DNA of 64,000 bases from contig NZ_OGVD01000002.1 of assembly GCF_900258045.1 (NCBI RefSeq), positions 372,001 through 436,000 of the forward strand, written 5' to 3'. The first letter of the stretch is position 1. Each line of letters begins with the position of its first letter. The notes under the pieces are model-generated. The model was not told the origin of the DNA and made no database searches. It saw nothing but the letters and a program-made list of their open reading frames with translations. The position numbers and the translations under genes were made by a program. Origin of the DNA: Sphingorhabdus sp. EL138 (GTDB taxonomy: Bacteria > Pseudomonadota > Alphaproteobacteria > Sphingomonadales > Sphingomonadaceae). Positions 37,449 through 45,268 of the stretch are shown here, piece after piece.

Positions 37449-38450
37449 ATGAAAGCATTAATGTCCACAAAAGTTGGTGGTCCGGAAAGCCTGGAAATGT
37501 TGGATGTTGATGATCCGGTTGCCGGCAAGGGTCAGGTGGTCATTGATGTAAAGGCTTGCTCTATCAACTATCCCGATGTCCTGATTATTCAGGATATGTA
37601 TCAGTTTAAACCACCCCGCCCCTTCGCGCCGGGCGGAGAAGTATCCGGTGTCATTTCCGAAGTTGGTGAGGGCGTGACTGGTCTGAAAGTGGGCGACAGG
37701 GTCGCGTCAACCACCGGTCATGGCGGCCTGGTTGAGAAAGTCGCTGTCGATCATAACAGCGTGTTCAAAATTCCGGATACCGTGAGCTTCGAAGATGCAT
37801 CGGCGCTGATCCTTACATACGGTACATCTATTCATGCACTTGTCGATCGCGGTCACATCAAGGAAGGCGATACGCTTTTGGTACTGGGCGCTTCCGGCGG
37901 TGTCGGTATTGCCGCTGTTGAGCTGGGCAAAGCTTTCGGCGCGCGTGTGGTTGCCGCCGTGTCTTCCGAAGCAAAGGCAGCCTTTGCCAAAGAGGCAGGC
38001 GCTGATGAAACGGTAATTTACGAGCGAGCACCTTTTGACAAGGACCAGTCGAAAGCACTGGCAGCGCAGTTCAAGGCAGCGGTCGGCCCCAATGGCGCGG
38101 ATGTCGTTTATGATGCGGTTGGCGGTGACTATAGTGAGCCAGCGGTTCGGTCCATCGCCTGGGAAGGCCGGTTCCTGGTGGTCGGCTTCCCTGCAGGTAT
38201 CGCCAAATTACCGCTTAATCTGACTTTGCTCAAATCCTGCGATGTTTGCGGTGTGTTCTGGGGCGCTTATGCGATGCGTGATCCGGCCGGTAACCGGTCT
38301 CATATCAATCGCCTGTTCAAGCTTTGGGGACAGGGGATGATTCAACCGCGTGTTTCGGAAGTCTTTGACTTTGCCGATGCTGGAAAAGCGATCAAAAAAA
38401 TGGCCGATCGCGGCGCGATTGGCAAGCTGGTTGTGAAAGTTTCAGACTGA
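37449..38450 (+). CDS. NADPH:quinone oxidoreductase-like dehydrogenase (MDR family)
   Basis: 333 aa. Zinc-independent medium-chain dehydrogenase of the quinone-oxidoreductase group: GROES-like N-terminal half (YPDVLIIQ, PGGEVSGVI) and nucleotide-binding half with GASGGVGIAAVELGKAFGA. It reduces quinones or enoyl-type substrates with NADPH; the true substrate is unknown. It starts 36 bp after leuD, so it may be co-transcribed. The DUF1476 gene follows after a short, weak hairpin region (38466-38490). Confidence 0.87.
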   Translation: MKALMSTKVGGPESLEMLDVDDPVAGKGQVVIDVKACSINYPDVLIIQDMYQFKPPRPFAPGGEVSGVISEVGEGVTGLKVGDRVASTTGHGGLVEKVAVDHNSVFKIPDTVSFEDASALILTYGTSIHALVDRGHIKEGDTLLVLGASGGVGIAAVELGKAFGARVVAAVSSEAKAAFAKEAGADETVIYERAPFDKDQSKALAAQFKAAVGPNGADVVYDAVGGDYSEPAVRSIAWEGRFLVVGFPAGIAKLPLNLTLLKSCDVCGVFWGAYAMRDPAGNRSHINRLFKLWGQGMIQPRVSEVFDFADAGKAIKKMADRGAIGKLVVKVSD

Positions 38451-38537
38451 ACAACCCCGGCCTCTTGTCGCTGATGCGACGAGTGCCTATTTTATCTAGA
38501 ATGTTCCAGAGATGGATAATGCCAGTAAGGGAAGATT

Positions 38538-38864
38538 ATGACCGGTTTTGAAGATCGCGAAAAAGCATTTGAGACAAAGTTCGCGCGCGATGAGGAAATG
38601 CAATTCAAGATTACTGCCCGGCGCAACCGGTTGCTTGGCGAATGGGCTGCGGAAAAAATGAACCTGACGGCAGAGGAAACAGACGCTTATGCCAAAGCAG
38701 TCGTTCAAGCCGATTTTGAAGAAGCGGGTGACGAAGACGTCATTCGCAAGCTGCTGGGCGATCTGACTTCGGCAGGCGTGGACATTGACGATGCCGGTAT
38801 CCGCACTGTGCTGACTGACAAGATGGTGGAGGCGCGCCGCCAGTTTATTGAAGAAGCTGAGTAG
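38538..38864 (+). CDS. F1-ATPase inhibitor zeta subunit (DUF1476)
   Basis: 108 aa. The N-terminal TGFEDREKAFETKFARDEE and RRNRLLGEWAAEKM are the conserved core of DUF1476, whose member from Paracoccus is the zeta subunit that blocks ATP hydrolysis by F1. All-alpha, cytoplasmic. It is followed in order by BolA and the monothiol glutaredoxin, a grouping common in alphaproteobacteria. ATP-synthase regulation is inferred from the family. Confidence 0.88.
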   Translation: MTGFEDREKAFETKFARDEEMQFKITARRNRLLGEWAAEKMNLTAEETDAYAKAVVQADFEEAGDEDVIRKLLGDLTSAGVDIDDAGIRTVLTDKMVEARRQFIEEAE

Positions 38865-38875
38865 GACGATCTGCA

Positions 38876-39109
38876 ATGCCTATGGCGAGCGACGATATTA
38901 AGGCAATGATCCTTGAAGCCTTTCCAGATGCGATTGTCGAAATTCAGGATCTGGCCGGCGATGGTGACCATTATGCGGCCAAAGTATTGGCGCCAGCATT
39001 TGCCGATATGAACCGGGTCAAGCAGCATCAGGCCGTCTATGCGGCATTGAAAGGTAAAATGGGCGGAGAGCTGCACGCATTGCAGCTGACCACCGGAGTA
39101 CCGGAATAA
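38876..39109 (+). CDS. BolA family protein
   Basis: 77 aa. BolA fold: LEAFPDAIVEIQDLAGDGDHYAAKV and VKQHQAVYAALKGKM, with His49-type ligand near the conserved RVKQHQ motif. BolA proteins pair with Grx4-type glutaredoxins through a shared 2Fe-2S cluster; the adjacent grxD supports this role. It lies 11 bp after the zeta inhibitor. Confidence 0.92.
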   Translation: MPMASDDIKAMILEAFPDAIVEIQDLAGDGDHYAAKVLAPAFADMNRVKQHQAVYAALKGKMGGELHALQLTTGVPE

Positions 39110-39148
39110 GCGCGGGTCCCGAACGGAACCTCGCAAAGGAGAATGAAT

Positions 39149-39484
39149 ATGAGCGACGCAGTAAACGCAAAAATTGACGCGATGGTGACATCCAATGATG
39201 TCGTGCTTTTCATGAAAGGCACACCGTTGTTTCCGCAATGCGGGTTTTCCAGCAAAGCGGTTGCGATTCTTGAGCATCTTGGTGTCGGCTTTGAGTCCGT
39301 CGATGTGCTCCAAGACATGGAAGTACGCCAGGGCATCAAGGAATTTTCCGACTGGCCAACCATCCCGCAGCTTTATGTCAAAGGCGAATTTATTGGCGGT
39401 AGCGACATCATGATGGAAATGTATGAAGCCGGCGAATTGGGCGAGTTGATGGCCGAAAAAAAGGTCGCGCCTGCAGCCAGCTAG
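39149..39484 (+). CDS. grxD: Monothiol glutaredoxin Grx4 (GrxD)
   Basis: 111 aa from ATG 39149, placed eight bases after AGGAG; ATG 39143 is too close to it. Monothiol active site CGFS (PQCGFSSKA), plus WPTIPQLYVKGEFIGGSDI, the family's glutathione and cluster-binding region. It carries and transfers 2Fe-2S clusters with BolA. Three hairpins follow its stop codon, the middle one a strong terminator. Confidence 0.95.
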   Translation: MSDAVNAKIDAMVTSNDVVLFMKGTPLFPQCGFSSKAVAILEHLGVGFESVDVLQDMEVRQGIKEFSDWPTIPQLYVKGEFIGGSDIMMEMYEAGELGELMAEKKVAPAAS

Positions 39485-39491
39485 TCGGCAT

Positions 39492-39526
39492 CTGATGGAC
39501 AATCGCCAGGCGGCGATTTGCATCAG
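39492..39526 (+). other. Hairpin downstream of grxD (first of three)
   Basis: Two stacked stems: CTGATG (39492-39497) with CATCAG (39521-39526), and AATCGCC (39501-39507) with GGCGATT (39512-39518), around an AGGC loop, separated by a small internal loop. It begins seven bases after the grxD stop. No U-tract follows, so it is probably an mRNA-stabilising structure or part of a multipartite terminator. Confidence 0.5.
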
Positions 39527-39537
39527 TGGAATCAAGA

Positions 39538-39565
39538 ACGGCCCGGATTAGGAGATCCGGGCCGT
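39538..39565 (+). terminator. Intrinsic terminator after the zeta-inhibitor/bolA/grxD unit
   Basis: ACGGCCCGGAT (39538-39548) and ATCCGGGCCGT (39555-39565) are a perfect 11-bp GC-rich stem with a TAGGAG loop, followed by TTTCTATTT. It fits a rho-independent terminator for the upstream plus-strand genes. Confidence 0.85.
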
Positions 39566-39600
39566 TTCTATTTGGGTATAGTGGGTTGTTTAAATAATTT

Positions 39601-39643
39601 AATGAGAGGGGACGGCGGAGACCAGTACGCTGTCCCCCTCATT
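39601..39643 (+). other. Third hairpin, between terminator and blaI-type gene
   Basis: Left arm 39601-39616 pairs with right arm 39629-39643: AATGAG/CTCATT, then a bulged A, then GGGGACGGC/GCTGTCCCC with one G-U pair; the loop is 12 nt. A T-rich stretch is weak after it. It may be a second terminator or a transcribed leader. The rest of the 459-bp gap (39644-39836) shows only a 6-bp hairpin at 39694-39709 (GTGCCA/TGGCAC) and no credible ORF. Confidence 0.5.
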
Positions 39644-39836
39644 TGCGTTTCATGGGTGTGAAACATAGGAACACCCGTAACCTTGCACCGGGCGTGCCAG
39701 TTTTGGCACTATGTTACTTTGCAAGCACTTAGATGGTAAATGCCGCCTTAACTTATTGGCTGTTGTAAATTTTCCCGACAATCGGGCCATCGGTTCAGCC
39801 TTATGGCCAGAACAGGGTTCGCCAACCATTCGTCGC

Positions 39837-39856
39837 AAATGTAAAATTTTACATTT
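39837..39856. promoter_or_regulatory. Perfect 20-bp palindrome, candidate BlaI-type operator
   Basis: AAATGTAAAATTTTACATTT is perfectly palindromic and contains TGTA...TACA, the reverse arrangement of BlaI/MecI half-sites. It lies about 90 bp upstream of the repressor start and 20 bp from the second dyad. BlaI-family repressors bind TACA/TGTA dyads in the promoter of their own operon, so both may be operator sites. Confidence 0.55.
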
Positions 39857-39875
39857 ACATCTGTGGTCGGAATAA

Positions 39876-39887
39876 CTACAGATGTAG
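39876..39887. promoter_or_regulatory. CTACAgaTGTAG dyad, candidate BlaI operator
   Basis: CTACA (39876-39880) and TGTAG (39883-39887) form the TACA-N2-TGTA core reported for BlaI/MecI operators. A related half-site, CTACATTTG, occurs at about 39909-39917. Position 57 bp before ATG 39944 suits a site overlapping or just downstream of the promoter. Confidence 0.6.
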
Positions 39888-39943
39888 TCAGTAGCGAATC
39901 TTGTCTATCTACATTTGGCAATTTCATTTGGGAGAAATTGGAT

Positions 39944-40312
39944 ATGGTCGAACGTATCAGTGATGCCGAACATGAGATTATGGAGGTGCTTTGGGAAAAG
40001 GCACCGCTGACCGCTACTGAAGTGGCTGACCGGGTTGCCGATGCCAAAGGCTGGTCGCTGCAAACCGTCAAAACCCTGCTGTCCCGTCTTGCTGCCAAGG
40101 CCGTTATCGGTACAGAGCGCGATGGCCGCAGGTTCCAATATTCACCACTGGTTGAGCGGGATACTTATCTGGCTGGTGTTTCACGTAAATTTGTTGACCG
40201 TCTTTTCGGAGGGAAAGTCACACCGTTGGTTGCCCATTTGGCCGAGGCTGATGAGCTGAGCGATGACGATATAAGGGAAATCGAAGAGCTTTTGAGGGAG
40301 TTGAAGGGATGA
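39944..40312 (+). CDS. BlaI/MecI/CopY family transcriptional repressor
   Basis: 122 aa from ATG 39944 (MVERISDAEHEIMEVLW), with GGGAGA upstream; the frame is open from ATG 39863 but that region carries the operators. Winged-helix domain (about 3-72, TATEVADRVADAKGWSLQTVKTLLSRL) and a C-terminal dimerisation helix region. The family represses its own operon and is inactivated by a partner membrane protease. ATGA overlap with the M56 gene strengthens that pairing. Here the regulated function is unknown. Confidence 0.92.
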   Translation: MVERISDAEHEIMEVLWEKAPLTATEVADRVADAKGWSLQTVKTLLSRLAAKAVIGTERDGRRFQYSPLVERDTYLAGVSRKFVDRLFGGKVTPLVAHLAEADELSDDDIREIEELLRELKG

Positions 40313-42435
40313 CCAACTGGATGATGGACACGATGGTGTCGATGACATTGCTCATGGCGCTAGTGCTGATAATCCGTAAGCCGGTGAGCCAATTTTTTGG
40401 ACCACATATCGCTTATCTTCTTTGGGCCTTGCCACTTGCGCGCCTGTTTATGCCCACTCTCACCCTGAAAGCGCCAGCACCGGTTGAAACGGGGGAAGCG
40501 GCGGTCGTTGGGCCGTTGCTTTCGGAAATCGCAATGGTTGCTCCCGCCGAAACGGCGGCGGTCGGCACTCTGGCCTCCATCGATTGGATGATGATCGCCC
40601 TCGTTGTCTGGCTGGGCGGGGCCGGCATGCTGTTCATCAGCAAACTGGCTGCCTATTTTCAGTTTCGTGAGGATATTGTTTCGGACGGTCGGCTCGTCGG
40701 ACGCCATGGACGGATCAAAATTCTGGAAACCGCTGCAGTCGGCGGTCCGCTGGCATTCGGATTGTTTGAAAAATATATCGCCGTTCCAACCAATTTCTTC
40801 CGCGACTATGCGCCGCGCGAACGTGAGCTGGCACTGGAACATGAAATCGCCCATCATGAATCAGGCGATCTGGCGGCCAATTTCATCGGTCTGGTCATTT
40901 TGTCGCTGCACTGGTTCAATCCGGTGGCCTGGCTTGCCTGGATTGCGTTCCGGCAGGATCAGGAAACGGCCTGCGATGCGCGCATCTTGCAAAATGGCGG
41001 CCGTAATCTGCGTGCCGTCTATGGCCGGACAATTGCCAAATCCGTGTCCGGACACAAGCTTGGCCTCGCCAGTCCATTGAACCAGAAGAACAAGATCAAA
41101 GACCGGCTGAAAATGCTGGGACAGAAAGAAAAGTCGAAGTTTCGTAAACGTGCAGGAGCCTTGTTGGTTGGTGCAGGCACGGTGATTGCCCTGCCGCTCA
41201 CGGCCACTGTCACCTATGCCGTGGAGACTGAGGTAAGTCCGCATGACGAACTTATCGACAGCGAAAAACTTGCCGTCGATGAGGGCTCTAAGAGAACGGG
41301 GATCAAGATCAGCACGAACGCCATTGGCGTTGATGCAAATTCCGATAGCGCTGTGGTCACCGAAAAAACTGCGGATGGCTATAAATATATCGTGGAAAAC
41401 GAAGAGGGCAGGGTCGAATTTCAGTCAAAGAGCAAGTTGACGGATAGGCAAATTGCCAACAAGCTTCGGAAGATTAGCGCTTCGAAGAAAAAGACAGAAA
41501 CGTCCTGGGCCCCCAAGGCTCCGGTTCCACCCGTGCGACCAGTACCGCCGGCTGCACCATCGGACCTGGAATTTACAGCGTGGGAGAAATCCAATGGTAC
41601 GATCAATATCACCATGCTCAATGGTGAAAAGGATTGGGCCAAAGTGCGCGCCAGTGGGAATGAACATGTCCACAAGATCAAATATAATGGCCGCACAGTT
41701 GTGCTTCGGACCAACAAGCCTCTGACCAAACAAGAGATCAAGGAAATGGTTCGTGAGGCCGAGGAATCGCGCCGTGAAGCAGAAGAAGCCGCGCGTGAGG
41801 CGAGACTTGATCGTGAGGAGATGCAACGCGAACTTGCCGAAGCTGCACGTGAACTCAGGGAAGCGGAGCGGGAGTGGAAACGCGAGTGGGAGCAGGAACG
41901 CAAAGAGGCATCTCAGATGGAGCGCGAAGCCCAACGGGACGTTGAGCGTTCGTTGCGGGAAGCACAGAGGGAAGTTCGCCAAGCGCAACGCGAAGCAGCA
42001 AGAGAGTTGCGGGAAGCGGAAAGAGAAGCCCGCGAAGCGGAGCGTGAAGCCGAGCAAGAGGTACGCGAGGCAAAAAGCGTGGCGACAAGGATCTGGGACG
42101 TTACGCAGATAGCGTTCAAACCCAATTTCAGGTCAGCTGCAAGCAGTTCAAGCCGTTCGCGCGGTTCTTATAGCGCCAGTGGCTCGAACGCAGACTGCGC
42201 TGCCATGAACAAGAAAATTGCCTTTGCCGGACAAGGCGTCATGAATGATCAGGCATGGGCCAGTGTTGTTGGCTGTTCCGACAAGAGTCGGAAAATCACA
42301 TTGCAGGTGGCATTGAAAAAGCTTGAGAAAAAGCGCGCCAAGGCGGCGGAGTGCAGCAGTAAGGACTCCCGGCAAAAGCTGAAAGCGTTTGATCGAGACA
42401 TCAAGGATCTGAAGGCTCAGCTTTCCGTCACCTGA
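40309..42435 (+). CDS. M56 (BlaR1-like) membrane metallopeptidase with periplasmic coiled coil
   Basis: 708 aa. Four N-terminal membrane helices (about 7-22, 33-50, 93-112, 190-210) enclose the zinc protease site: HEIAH at 178-182 and Glu219 in DQETACD. A fifth hydrophobic segment (about 283-303) leads to the periplasmic part. After it come a Pro-rich linker (about 403-418) and a very charged Arg/Glu/Ala coiled coil (about 478-590, repeats such as REAEREAREAERE). A C-terminal region with three cysteines follows. BlaR1 proteins cleave the partner repressor after sensing. The C-terminal penicillin-binding sensor of BlaR1 is not recognisable, so the signal should be something other than beta-lactam. 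Confidence 0.88.
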   Translation: MTNWMMDTMVSMTLLMALVLIIRKPVSQFFGPHIAYLLWALPLARLFMPTLTLKAPAPVETGEAAVVGPLLSEIAMVAPAETAAVGTLASIDWMMIALVVWLGGAGMLFISKLAAYFQFREDIVSDGRLVGRHGRIKILETAAVGGPLAFGLFEKYIAVPTNFFRDYAPRERELALEHEIAHHESGDLAANFIGLVILSLHWFNPVAWLAWIAFRQDQETACDARILQNGGRNLRAVYGRTIAKSVSGHKLGLASPLNQKNKIKDRLKMLGQKEKSKFRKRAGALLVGAGTVIALPLTATVTYAVETEVSPHDELIDSEKLAVDEGSKRTGIKISTNAIGVDANSDSAVVTEKTADGYKYIVENEEGRVEFQSKSKLTDRQIANKLRKISASKKKTETSWAPKAPVPPVRPVPPAAPSDLEFTAWEKSNGTINITMLNGEKDWAKVRASGNEHVHKIKYNGRTVVLRTNKPLTKQEIKEMVREAEESRREAEEAAREARLDREEMQRELAEAARELREAEREWKREWEQERKEASQMEREAQRDVERSLREAQREVRQAQREAARELREAEREAREAEREAEQEVREAKSVATRIWDVTQIAFKPNFRSAASSSSRSRGSYSASGSNADCAAMNKKIAFAGQGVMNDQAWASVVGCSDKSRKITLQVALKKLEKKRAKAAECSSKDSRQKLKAFDRDIKDLKAQLSVT

Positions 42436-42450
42436 AACCCCTTAAAACCC

Positions 42451-42507
42451 ATCGTCACAAGATTGGGAGCGGACCCTTTTGCGGTTCGCTCCCGATTTTG
42501 TGATGAT
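42451..42507 (+). terminator. 25-bp RNA hairpin after the M56 protease gene
   Basis: Left arm 42451-42475 and right arm 42483-42507 can pair over all 25 positions with a 7-nt loop (CTTTTGC). Twenty-one pairs are Watson-Crick and four are G-U in the plus-strand RNA, while the opposite strand would have mismatches there. The core is GGGAGCG/CGCTCCC. It begins 15 bases after the stop codon. There is no strong U-tract, so termination is likely but not certain; another role in transcript stability is possible. Confidence 0.7.
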
Positions 42508-42549
42508 ATTCATGGTTGTTTTATGGCCTGAATATGCCACATCTTGATC

Positions 42550-43428
42550 ATGAATGCAGATTTTGACCCGAGCAAATTTCCGACCGGCCTTGCGGAGCAG
42601 CTGGAACCGCTGGTCGTGCGCGTGCTGGCGGGTAACCCCAGCCCGTATACTTATACCGGCACCCAGACCTATGTAGTAGGCAACAAAAGCGATCGAGCGG
42701 TTATTGATCCCGGCCCTGCAATTGACGACCATATTGACGCGATAATGGCAGCTGTTGGCGATGCTCGGATCAGCGCGATCATGTGTACGCATACGCACCG
42801 CGACCATAGTCCGGCGGCAAAACCACTCGCAGCGCACACCGGTGCACCGATCATAGGCTGTGCACCGCTGGTTCTGGATGATGATGGCCCGCGGGCCGAC
42901 GAGAGTTTTGACAAGACTTACAATCCCGACCGGGTGCTGGTGGACGGTGAAGCACTATCCGGTGACGGCTGGACCATCGAAGCGGTGGCGACACCGGGTC
43001 ATACATCCAATCACCTTTGCCTCGCGGTACAGGAATCCGGCGCATTGTTCACCGGCGATCATGTCATGGCTTGGTCGACCAGCGTCATTGTGCCGCCCGA
43101 TGGCGACATGGCGGACTATATGGCCAGCCTGCAAAAGCTCTATGAACGTGATGACAAAGTCTATTACCCGGCTCACGGCAAAAAAGTCGATAAACCCCGG
43201 CAACTCGTCCGCGGTATGATGGGGCATCGGAAACAGCGCGAACGGCAGATTCTCAAGATACTGGAAAACGGTCCATCGGCTATTCCTGATATGGTGACGC
43301 AAATGTATAAAGGGCTTGATCCGCGCCTGAAGGGCGCTGCTGGTCAATCGGTACGCGCGCATCTGATCGACCTACAGAACCGACAGATTGCGGCCGTGGA
43401 TGATGATATCTGGAAAATGTCCCGGTGA
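42550..43428 (+). CDS. MBL-fold metallo-hydrolase, LACTB2-like
   Basis: 292 aa from ATG 42550. Metallo-beta-lactamase fold with THTHRDHS (metal ligands), TPGHTSNH, TGDHVMAWST and PAHG. The C-terminal 60 residues form a winged-helix-like tail (QILKILENGPSAIPDMV) found in LACTB2 proteins, which are nucleases or general hydrolases. No signal peptide. It is the first of a tight group with DUF4230 and kelch genes (GTGA and TGATG overlaps). Confidence 0.87.
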   Translation: MNADFDPSKFPTGLAEQLEPLVVRVLAGNPSPYTYTGTQTYVVGNKSDRAVIDPGPAIDDHIDAIMAAVGDARISAIMCTHTHRDHSPAAKPLAAHTGAPIIGCAPLVLDDDGPRADESFDKTYNPDRVLVDGEALSGDGWTIEAVATPGHTSNHLCLAVQESGALFTGDHVMAWSTSVIVPPDGDMADYMASLQKLYERDDKVYYPAHGKKVDKPRQLVRGMMGHRKQRERQILKILENGPSAIPDMVTQMYKGLDPRLKGAAGQSVRAHLIDLQNRQIAAVDDDIWKMSR

Positions 43429-44126
43429 AGCGCCGTTACGCCCTTCCCTTGGCGATCATGGCTGGTGTGTTGGTGATCATCGGCGCCTTGTCCTGGTTGT
43501 TGTTGTCCAGGTTTGAAAGCAGCTTCACGCCCGATCCGGTGTCGATTGCCAGCGCGAGCCTTGACGGTTTGCGCGAACAGAACCGGCTGACAGTTTTTTC
43601 GGCCAGCTATAACGCGACAGTGACAACCACAGTGAGTCGCATCGGTCTGTCGGCCCGCAAGACCCTGATCATGCCGGGATCGGTGCGCTATGAGGTTGAT
43701 CTGGCCAAACTGGATGCTGAAAATGTCCGCTGGGATGAAACGACCAAAACCCTGTCGGTGGAAATGCCGCCGATCGAGATTGCGCGGCCAGAGGTGCGGA
43801 TTGACCGTATCCAAAGCTACGACGATGGCGGCATATTGATGGCGTTGACCGATGCGGAAAAAACGCTGGATGACGCCAATCGGAAGAAAGGCGTCGCAGA
43901 ACTGGCAAAACAGGCCAAAAATCCGTTGCAGATGCGATTGGCGCGGGACGCCGCAAGGAGAGCGGTGGAGAGCAGTTTTGTCCTGCCGCTGCGCGCTGCC
44001 GGACTGGATGCCAATGTCGATGCCTTTTTTGCATTCGAGAGAAGTGCGGCTAATACGGATCGTTGGGATGTATCCCGATCGATCAAGGATGTACTGGCCG
44101 ACAAGGAAAAGCAGGGAGCAGAGTGA
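43425..44126 (+). CDS. DUF4230 domain protein, membrane-anchored
   Basis: 233 aa, starting at GTG 43425 (GTGA overlap with the MBL gene). One membrane helix (about 8-29, LAIMAGVLVIIGALSWLLL) and a periplasmic-type DUF4230 region: VFSASYNATVTTTVSRIGLSA, then TKTLSVEMPPIEI. The C-terminal third is helical and basic. Family function unknown. Its TGA overlaps the ATG of the kelch lipoprotein. Confidence 0.82.
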   Translation: MKRRYALPLAIMAGVLVIIGALSWLLLSRFESSFTPDPVSIASASLDGLREQNRLTVFSASYNATVTTTVSRIGLSARKTLIMPGSVRYEVDLAKLDAENVRWDETTKTLSVEMPPIEIARPEVRIDRIQSYDDGGILMALTDAEKTLDDANRKKGVAELAKQAKNPLQMRLARDAARRAVESSFVLPLRAAGLDANVDAFFAFERSAANTDRWDVSRSIKDVLADKEKQGAE

Positions 44127-45214
44127 TGAAATTCTGGAGCAAGGCCGCCATTGTGGGCATGGTCATGATCGTAAGCGCCTGCGGGCAGGAACCCGAAAGA
44201 CAAGGGCCTGAACAGCCGGTTTCATCGACGGCCGGGTTCGAACTGCCGATCCCGATGACCAACAATGCGGTGGCGCTCGCCGAGGGGCCTGACGGGCCAA
44301 CGCTCTACAGCTTCAACGGACTGAAGTCGGGCAAAGGCTGGAAAGATGCCAGCAATGCTGCTTTCGCCTGTATCATCAGCATCAAAGACTGTGAGGAAAT
44401 TGCCTCTGTGCCGGTGAATGAAGGACGCCTGGCCAGCGCCGCGGTCACGGTGGCGGGCAAAATCTACCTTTTTGGCGGCTATACTGTTGCGGAAAATGGC
44501 GATGAAGTATCGACGCCGGAAGTCTTCGCTTTTGACCCCAAAAACAGCGATTATTCGCGTCTTGCCGATATGCCGACGCCGGTCGATGACATGGTCGCTT
44601 TGCCCTATCGCGACCGCTATATCTATCTGGTGTCCGGATGGCATGATGAAGGCAATGTCAGCCTTGTCCAGCTCTATGATACACAGGCCGATAGCTGGAG
44701 CATGGCGACGGAATTCCCTGGTAATCCGGTCTTCGGCCACGCGGGCGGCTTGGCGAATGATAGCATGATTATCACCGATGGTGTGGCTGTTGCTGGCTTG
44801 GTCGATGGCAAACGCAAATTTGCCGCGGCTCCGTTTGCGTGGCGCGGTGATATTGATCCTACTGATCCTGAGCAGATTACGTGGCGCGCGGTGGAGGCGC
44901 ATCCCGGCGGACCGCAATATCGCATGGCAGCCATGGGCGACAATGATCGCGGCATGATCCTTTTTGCCGGCGGAGGCGACAATCCGTATAATTATGACGG
45001 AATCGGCTATGATGGAGAGCCCGCGAAACCAACGGACCGGATATTTGGTTATGATCTAAATACCGATGAGTGGGCAGAGTTGGGCCAGCTGGCCGCGCCC
45101 AGCATGGATCATCGCGCTCTCGTAAAGTCGGGAGATGATCACTATATCATGGGTGGAATGGATGCGGATCAGGCCGTGACAGCGCGGATCATGAAATTCC
45201 GCATCGATGATTGA
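44126..45214 (+). CDS. Kelch-like repeat lipoprotein
   Basis: 362 aa from ATG 44126 (TGATG junction); in-frame sequence before it is DUF4230 coding. Lipobox VSAC (Cys19), so it is a lipoprotein. Repeats with the kelch hallmark of paired glycines and spaced aromatic residues (IYLFGGYTV, IYLVSGWHD, ILFAGGGDN, YIMGGMDAD) suggest a beta-propeller of about five to six blades. Function unknown; such proteins bind glycans or proteins. No TonB or porin partner nearby. Confidence 0.83.
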   Translation: MKFWSKAAIVGMVMIVSACGQEPERQGPEQPVSSTAGFELPIPMTNNAVALAEGPDGPTLYSFNGLKSGKGWKDASNAAFACIISIKDCEEIASVPVNEGRLASAAVTVAGKIYLFGGYTVAENGDEVSTPEVFAFDPKNSDYSRLADMPTPVDDMVALPYRDRYIYLVSGWHDEGNVSLVQLYDTQADSWSMATEFPGNPVFGHAGGLANDSMIITDGVAVAGLVDGKRKFAAAPFAWRGDIDPTDPEQITWRAVEAHPGGPQYRMAAMGDNDRGMILFAGGGDNPYNYDGIGYDGEPAKPTDRIFGYDLNTDEWAELGQLAAPSMDHRALVKSGDDHYIMGGMDADQAVTARIMKFRIDD

Positions 45215-45268
45215 TCTTCGCCGCTGCATCGTGGCATAGCAGCGGTAAGTTACTTAAAGGAAAAGACA

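Noticed and set aside
38466-38490. Terminator between the quinone-oxidoreductase-like gene and the zeta inhibitor
   Set aside because: TGTCGC/GCGACG-type pairing is short and the following T-run is weak; not strong enough to list as a separate feature.
39650-39838. 62-aa minus-strand frame in the gap before the BlaI-type gene
   Set aside because: No ribosome-binding site, Cys/Arg/Lys-rich composition without structure, and it overlaps the operator region.
40309-42435. Beta-lactam resistance system
   Set aside because: BlaI/BlaR1-type genes suggested this, but the penicillin-binding sensor is not recognisable and no beta-lactamase is adjacent. The MBL protein at 42550 is LACTB2-like, not a lactamase.
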